DNA of 9,606 nucleotides from Chloroflexota bacterium (GTDB lineage Bacteria > Chloroflexota > Anaerolineae > B4-G1), in NCBI GenBank assembly GCA_003648085.1, contig QMOC01000055.1:1-9606 (forward strand). Reading direction: 5' to 3'. The first letter of the stretch is position 1. Every line of letters starts with the position of its first letter. The notes under the pieces were generated by a model. The model saw only the letters and a list, made by a program, of their open reading frames with translations, searched no databases and was not told the origin of the DNA. Of the stretch, positions 6,462 to 9,606 are shown piece by piece. Both the position numbers and the translations under genes were made by a program.

Positions 6462-7711
6462 GAGTGCTCCACGTGGTGCACGCCTATCCTCCCTCCATCG
6501 GGGGCTCCCAGTGGCTGATGAAGAACCTCTCCGAGCAACTGGTCTCGCGCTACGGCGACGAGGTGACGGTGTTCACAACCACCGCCTATAACCTGGAACT
6601 TTTCTGGCGCTCTGATGTACCTGCGATGCCTGCCGGAACGGAGGAGATTAACGGCGTGACGGTGCGCCGCTTCCCGGTGTTCAACCGTTTTGGCAGGCTG
6701 CGTATGCTGATTGCCGGGGTAGCATACAGGCTGCACCTGCCCTGCAACGACTGGCTGCGCGCTATTTACAACGGTCCTCTGATCTTCGGTATGACCCGGG
6801 CGGTCGCCAACAGCGAGGCCGACGTAGTGTTCGCCACCGCATTTCCTCTATTGCATATGCACTATGCACTTGCAGGGGCCCAGCGCGCTGGAATTCCCAT
6901 TGTCTTTCTGGGCGCAATCCACACGGCCGATACGTGGGGCTACGACCGGATGATGATTTACCGGGCGATCCGGCAGGCCGATGCCTACATCGCCCACACA
7001 ACTTTTGAGCGCGACTACTTGATCAAGCGCGGTATTCGTGCCGACAAAATCTCGGTCATCGGACCAGGCGTGGATGCCAGCACCTTTGTCAAGGCCGATG
7101 GCACAGTGATAAGACGTCGGTATGGCTGGGGAGATGCTCCGGTTGCGGCTCTCGTGGCTAAACAAACTGCGCGCAAGCGGTTTGACGTCCTGCTGGAGGC
7201 CATGCGACGGGTGTGGGCCATGCACCCCGACGTCCAATTGCTGATTGCAGGGGCACGCACACCCTACTCCCGTCAGATTCAACAGATGATTGACGCACTT
7301 CCGTCGGAGCAACAGGCCCACGTCACCGTGGTCAATGACTTCCCGGAGGAGGAGAAACCGGCGCTGCTTGCGGCCTGCGATCTGTTCGTCCTGCCCTCCG
7401 GCTATGAATCGTTCGGCATTGCCTTTCTTGAGGCCTGGGCGTGCGGGAAGCCGGTCATTGGTGCTCGCACTGGGGCTATTCCGTCGGTCATTGACGAAGG
7501 TCAGGACGGCCTGCTGGTCGCATATCAAGACGCTGACGACCTGGCGCGGGCCATCCTGGCATTGCTGGCGGACCCGCAGCGGCGAGCGCGTATGGGCGAG
7601 GCGGGGCGGAGAAAGGTTTTGGAGAACCACACGTGGGGGGTTGTGGCCGACCGCGTACGTACAGTATACCTCGAAGCAATCTCCCGCCACACAAGGCCGG
7701 CGGAGATGTGA
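6458..7711 (+). CDS. GT4 family glycosyltransferase
   Basis: A full-length 417-residue family 4 glycosyltransferase of GT-B fold. The N-terminal domain opens with MRVLHVVHAYPPSIGGSQ (1-18), the glycine-rich acceptor-side loop. The inter-domain signature is SVIGPGVDASTF (199-210). VAKQTARKRFDVLLEAM (233-249) provides basic residues at the donor diphosphate site. The intact EX7E motif is in SGYESFGIAFLEAWACGKPVIG (314-335), with Glu317 and Glu325 the expected donor-binding and catalytic residues. GLLV (351-354) and the final helix are also typical. It starts at an ATGA overlap with the YfhO-type gene and has a clear GGAGG (6444-6448) 9 bases upstream. It closes the operon, ending 13 bases before the convergent minus-strand gene. 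It probably transfers a hexose from a nucleotide donor to the locus glycan; the exact sugar is unknown. Confidence 0.95.
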   Translation: MRVLHVVHAYPPSIGGSQWLMKNLSEQLVSRYGDEVTVFTTTAYNLELFWRSDVPAMPAGTEEINGVTVRRFPVFNRFGRLRMLIAGVAYRLHLPCNDWLRAIYNGPLIFGMTRAVANSEADVVFATAFPLLHMHYALAGAQRAGIPIVFLGAIHTADTWGYDRMMIYRAIRQADAYIAHTTFERDYLIKRGIRADKISVIGPGVDASTFVKADGTVIRRRYGWGDAPVAALVAKQTARKRFDVLLEAMRRVWAMHPDVQLLIAGARTPYSRQIQQMIDALPSEQQAHVTVVNDFPEEEKPALLAACDLFVLPSGYESFGIAFLEAWACGKPVIGARTGAIPSVIDEGQDGLLVAYQDADDLARAILALLADPQRRARMGEAGRRKVLENHTWGVVADRVRTVYLEAISRHTRPAEM

Positions 7712-7724
7712 CCATTATTGGTCG

Positions 7725-8672
7725 CTATGGCACACTGCTATAGTAAGCCAGATTATAGGCCTCGATGACCCCCCGCTCCAACGGTTGACCATCCAGACGC
7801 TGCGCCTGGATTCTGACATCTGCTGCATCTACATCGAAGACCAGGAAATTCTCCTCCTCGGATCCACCCATACCACTGGCGATCAAGTGCATATTCTCAT
7901 ACTCCTCGTAAAACAGAGCCATCGCCCAGGTAACGCCGACGTCACCCGCTACGACGTACACTTGTGCATCCAGACCGCGAAGCAAGGGCTCAACATCCTC
8001 CCAGAAGTTGTTCTGGAAAGTGTACACACTCGAATTATTGATGCGATCCCGCAGAATGTAGTATGGTGTACCCTCTGTCACCCAAAGGAGCCGATGGACG
8101 AAAACGAAGACATTCTGCCATCTGTTTCCCTGAATCATATCCCGCAGGACGCCCATCTGCTCACCGACAATGTTGCCCTGGTTCAGTTCTCCATCCAGAA
8201 CGATGAATAAATCGCCTTGATACTCAAAGGCGTAATAAGTTGGACCGTAGCGTGATACGAACAAATCGCGGTTGGTCATATCGTGGTTACCCACCGCGAA
8301 GTGAACCGGCGCCGTCAACTCGGCTAGATCGGCATCAACCTCATCCCAATCCGTCGGCGTGCTTTTGATCACGATGTCCCCCGTGAACACACCGAAGACC
8401 GGATGGAGTGAGTTGATCTGAGGGAACATCGCTTTAAACGGTGGGTGGACGCCTGGGTTATTGACCTCCGGCACCCCATAAGTATGCCCAGCGACGAAGA
8501 AGGTATACCGCTCCGCAGGCCGCTCCGAAGAGGCAATCACCGGGAGAAAGACCCGATGGTCGTTGGAAAAGGCCCGCTGGTCACCAGAACCGGAAGAGCA
8601 TCCGGCGGACAATAGAGATAACGCCGTCACGACAAGAGAGATGATGAGCGATAGTATCAGATACCGTCTCAT
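7725..8672 (-). CDS. Calcineurin-like metallophosphoesterase-fold lipoprotein with altered metal-ligand motifs
   Basis: The start chosen is ATG 8672, giving 315 residues. It is preceded by GGAGG and opens a typical lipoprotein signal: MRRY, a hydrophobic stretch (5-22) and LSAGC with the lipidated Cys at 25. The frame stays open to 8843, but that extension overlaps the upstream gene and would bury the signal peptide. HRVFLPVI (39-46) follows the anchor. Phosphoesterase motifs: AGHTYG (61-66) where D-x-H is expected; TGDIV (97-101, Asp99); GNHD (128-131); FVHR with His193; and VAGDVG (241-246) where GHxH is expected. Motifs II-IV are intact while I and V are changed, so one metal site may be lost or rebuilt. 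Predicted location is the outer face of the membrane. It is the last gene of a minus-strand group, 40 bases after the VTC-domain gene. It may hydrolyse a phosphoester with unusual metal use, or be a binding protein with reduced catalysis. Confidence 0.82.
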   Translation of the reverse strand: MRRYLILSLIISLVVTALSLLSAGCSSGSGDQRAFSNDHRVFLPVIASSERPAERYTFFVAGHTYGVPEVNNPGVHPPFKAMFPQINSLHPVFGVFTGDIVIKSTPTDWDEVDADLAELTAPVHFAVGNHDMTNRDLFVSRYGPTYYAFEYQGDLFIVLDGELNQGNIVGEQMGVLRDMIQGNRWQNVFVFVHRLLWVTEGTPYYILRDRINNSSVYTFQNNFWEDVEPLLRGLDAQVYVVAGDVGVTWAMALFYEEYENMHLIASGMGGSEEENFLVFDVDAADVRIQAQRLDGQPLERGVIEAYNLAYYSSVP

Positions 8673-8676
8673 TGAT

Positions 8677-8681
8677 CCTCC
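8677..8681 (-). promoter_or_regulatory. Ribosome binding site that sets the lipoprotein start
   Basis: On the minus strand GGAGG is followed by ATCA and then ATG 8672. It is the only strong Shine-Dalgarno in the region and sits directly before the lipoprotein signal sequence, so it overrules the longer open frame that reaches back to 8843. Confidence 0.75.
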
Positions 8682-8712
8682 AATAGCCATCCTGATACAG
8701 GCTGTGATAAAG

Positions 8713-9393
8713 TTACACAAAGCACAATGCTCCCAGCACGCCGTTGACATACTTAGAATTCCGCTCCACCTGAAGGGGGAACGACGAGAGAACATCCGAT
8801 ACACGCTGATGCAATGTGGCATCGGCTTTGACTTCCACGACAACCAGACCGGGGAGGGGGGCCTTGACCCTCAGATTCGGCGTCAGGCAGGTGACCTGCT
8901 CGTAAAAAGCCTGGTTGTAGTCTATTGTCACACGTATCTGACGATCTATGGATTCATAGTACTCGCGCATATAACGGGTAATCAAAGCCGGCTGATTCAG
9001 GTAAGACAACCAAATGGCAAACACGCCATCAACCTGCCCACGTAACTCCTGCATAAAAGTTCTCCAAGAGATTGTTCTCAGGTCAAAGGAGGTCGGCACA
9101 GGATAGTGCTCTTTCCACCCCAGTTGGTTCGACTTGCATTTCAATTCCAACGTCCCTCGCACCGCCGAGTCATCATCGCCGTACCAGCGGAAACGCAACT
9201 TTGCTCGTCGGTTAACCCCGATGAGATTATCCACCAAACAGTCCGCCTCATAGGTATCAAAATACAGACTATTGACCTGGCGAGGCGGATATGCCTCAAT
9301 GAATACGTCTGGATGCAAGTTGATCCAGGCACGTACATCAGGCAAGTACACCTCGTCGCAGGTCATTTTGACTTCATAACGAATTGACTGCAT
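8713..9393 (-). CDS. VTC-domain protein (polyphosphate polymerase-like, CYTH/TTM tunnel fold)
   Basis: A 226-residue soluble protein whose whole length matches the VTC catalytic domain layout: RYEVKM at the N-terminus (5-10), NSLYFDT (41-47), alternating basic strand RRAKLRFRWYG (62-72), LELKCKSN with KEHYPV (82-99), TRYMREYY (139-146), RVTIDYN (154-160), VVVEVKAD (184-191) and SKYVNGVL (213-220). In eukaryotic VTC4 the tunnel of basic residues and acidic metal ligands polymerises phosphate from ATP; Arg63/Lys65/Arg67/Arg69, Lys85/Lys87, Arg140/Arg143, Glu187 and Lys214 look like the equivalents. No membrane segments or SPX domain are present. ATG 9393 begins 3 bases after the upstream stop, with no strong Shine-Dalgarno, so translation is probably coupled. 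Many bacterial VTC-domain proteins are known only by homology, so the activity (polyphosphate synthesis or another triphosphate reaction) is inferred. The base composition is visibly lower in GC than the plus-strand operon. Confidence 0.9.
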   Translation of the reverse strand: MQSIRYEVKMTCDEVYLPDVRAWINLHPDVFIEAYPPRQVNSLYFDTYEADCLVDNLIGVNRRAKLRFRWYGDDDSAVRGTLELKCKSNQLGWKEHYPVPTSFDLRTISWRTFMQELRGQVDGVFAIWLSYLNQPALITRYMREYYESIDRQIRVTIDYNQAFYEQVTCLTPNLRVKAPLPGLVVVEVKADATLHQRVSDVLSSFPLQVERNSKYVNGVLGALCFV

Positions 9394-9396
9394 CGC

Positions 9397-9606
9397 TCAA
9401 CGAATTACATCGAAAGTCTGATCGAGGATGATTGCGCCGTTCGGAATCTCCGTGCCGTCGGGGCTGAACACCGGCAACCGTTCGCCCGTTTGCCAGAGGT
9501 ACATTCCTATGACCACCCGGTACTCACCCGCTGGTATATCAGATGGTAAGGGGACGGTGTGCACATCGTCAATCAGCGGTCCCACAGCCCACTGAGTGGT
9601 AACATA
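9397..9606 (-). CDS. C-terminal fragment of an unidentified protein, open at the right window edge
   Basis: On the minus strand this frame enters from beyond base 9606 and ends at TGA 9399-9397, leaving 69 residues. A GTG at 9585 could be a start, but the frame continues unbroken upstream to the edge (Tyr-Val-Thr-Thr-Gln-Trp-Ala), so a truncated larger protein is more likely. The tail is rich in alternating hydrophobic residues and turns, with IPAGEYRVVIGMYLWQTGER and a proline/glycine-rich loop, consistent with a beta-sandwich. From memory, similar tails close large membrane proteins in Chloroflexota, some annotated as GT39-type glycosyltransferases; this cannot be verified here. The 3-base gap to the VTC-domain gene indicates one operon. 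Function unassigned. Confidence 0.7.
   Translation of the reverse strand, partial: YVTTQWAVGPLIDDVHTVPLPSDIPAGEYRVVIGMYLWQTGERLPVFSPDGTEIPNGAIILDQTFDVIR

Noticed and set aside
6848..7690. Long minus-strand open frame (280 codons) opposite the last GT4 gene
   Set aside because: It is antisense to intact GT4 motifs; the translation looks like low-similarity shadow sequence without a domain.
7712..7724. Possible bidirectional terminator between the convergent genes
   Set aside because: The 13-base gap and its immediate flanks show no GC-rich hairpin followed by a T-run.
7290..8210. Plus-strand open frame of 306 codons spanning the convergent junction
   Set aside because: Its first half is a frame-shifted reading of the GT4 gene and its second half is antisense to the lipoprotein. 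No ribosome binding site or domain supports it.
8673..8843. 57-residue N-terminal extension of the phosphoesterase lipoprotein
   Set aside because: It overlaps the VTC-domain coding region and would hide the lipoprotein signal. A strong GGAGG precedes ATG 8672.

Overview
The window is a moderately GC-rich bacterial fragment with a polysaccharide or glycoconjugate assembly locus on the left and a shorter, lower-GC reverse-strand locus on the right. I infer a Chloroflexota (Anaerolineae-like) or similar host, with modest confidence. The evidence is a YfhO-type membrane protein embedded among GT2/GT4 glycosyltransferases, a palindromic element whose core (AACGACTTCAGTCGTT) I remember from such genomes, and a lipoprotein with a VFLP motif soon after its lipid-anchor cysteine. 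No rRNA, tRNA or housekeeping marker fixes the taxonomy.

Layout. At 1-1005 on the minus strand lies a GT2 glycosyltransferase cut by the left edge. It diverges from a five-gene plus-strand operon at 1209-7711: SAM-dependent methyltransferase, GT2 glycosyltransferase, GT4-like glycosyltransferase, large YfhO-type multipass membrane protein, and a second GT4 glycosyltransferase. Four junctions in this operon abut or overlap (TAG directly followed by ATG, ATGA, a 29-base overlap, ATGA), so the genes are almost certainly co-transcribed and translationally coupled. The divergent intergenic region (1006-1208) holds two well-formed sigma70-like promoters, one per strand, with interleaved -35 and -10 boxes. 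It also holds a 47-bp inverted-repeat element in the presumed leader of the plus operon.

After a 13-bp convergent gap the right part (7725-9606) is a minus-strand operon. In transcription order it contains the C-terminal tail of an unknown protein (open at the right edge), a VTC-type polyphosphate polymerase domain protein, and a predicted lipoprotein of the calcineurin-like metallophosphoesterase fold. Several canonical metal-ligand positions of that phosphoesterase are substituted.

How the parts work together. The left locus plausibly builds and modifies a surface glycan or lipid-linked sugar: cytoplasmic GT2/GT4 enzymes extend it, the methyltransferase may cap or decorate it, and the YfhO-type protein may transfer sugars from a polyprenyl-phosphate donor outside the membrane. 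The right locus pairs a polyphosphate-polymerase fold with an exported phosphoesterase-like lipoprotein, suggesting phosphate-polymer or envelope chemistry. The most unusual observations are the altered phosphoesterase active site, the VTC/phosphoesterase pairing, the interleaved divergent promoters and the palindromic element. No clearly new defence or mobile system is visible.
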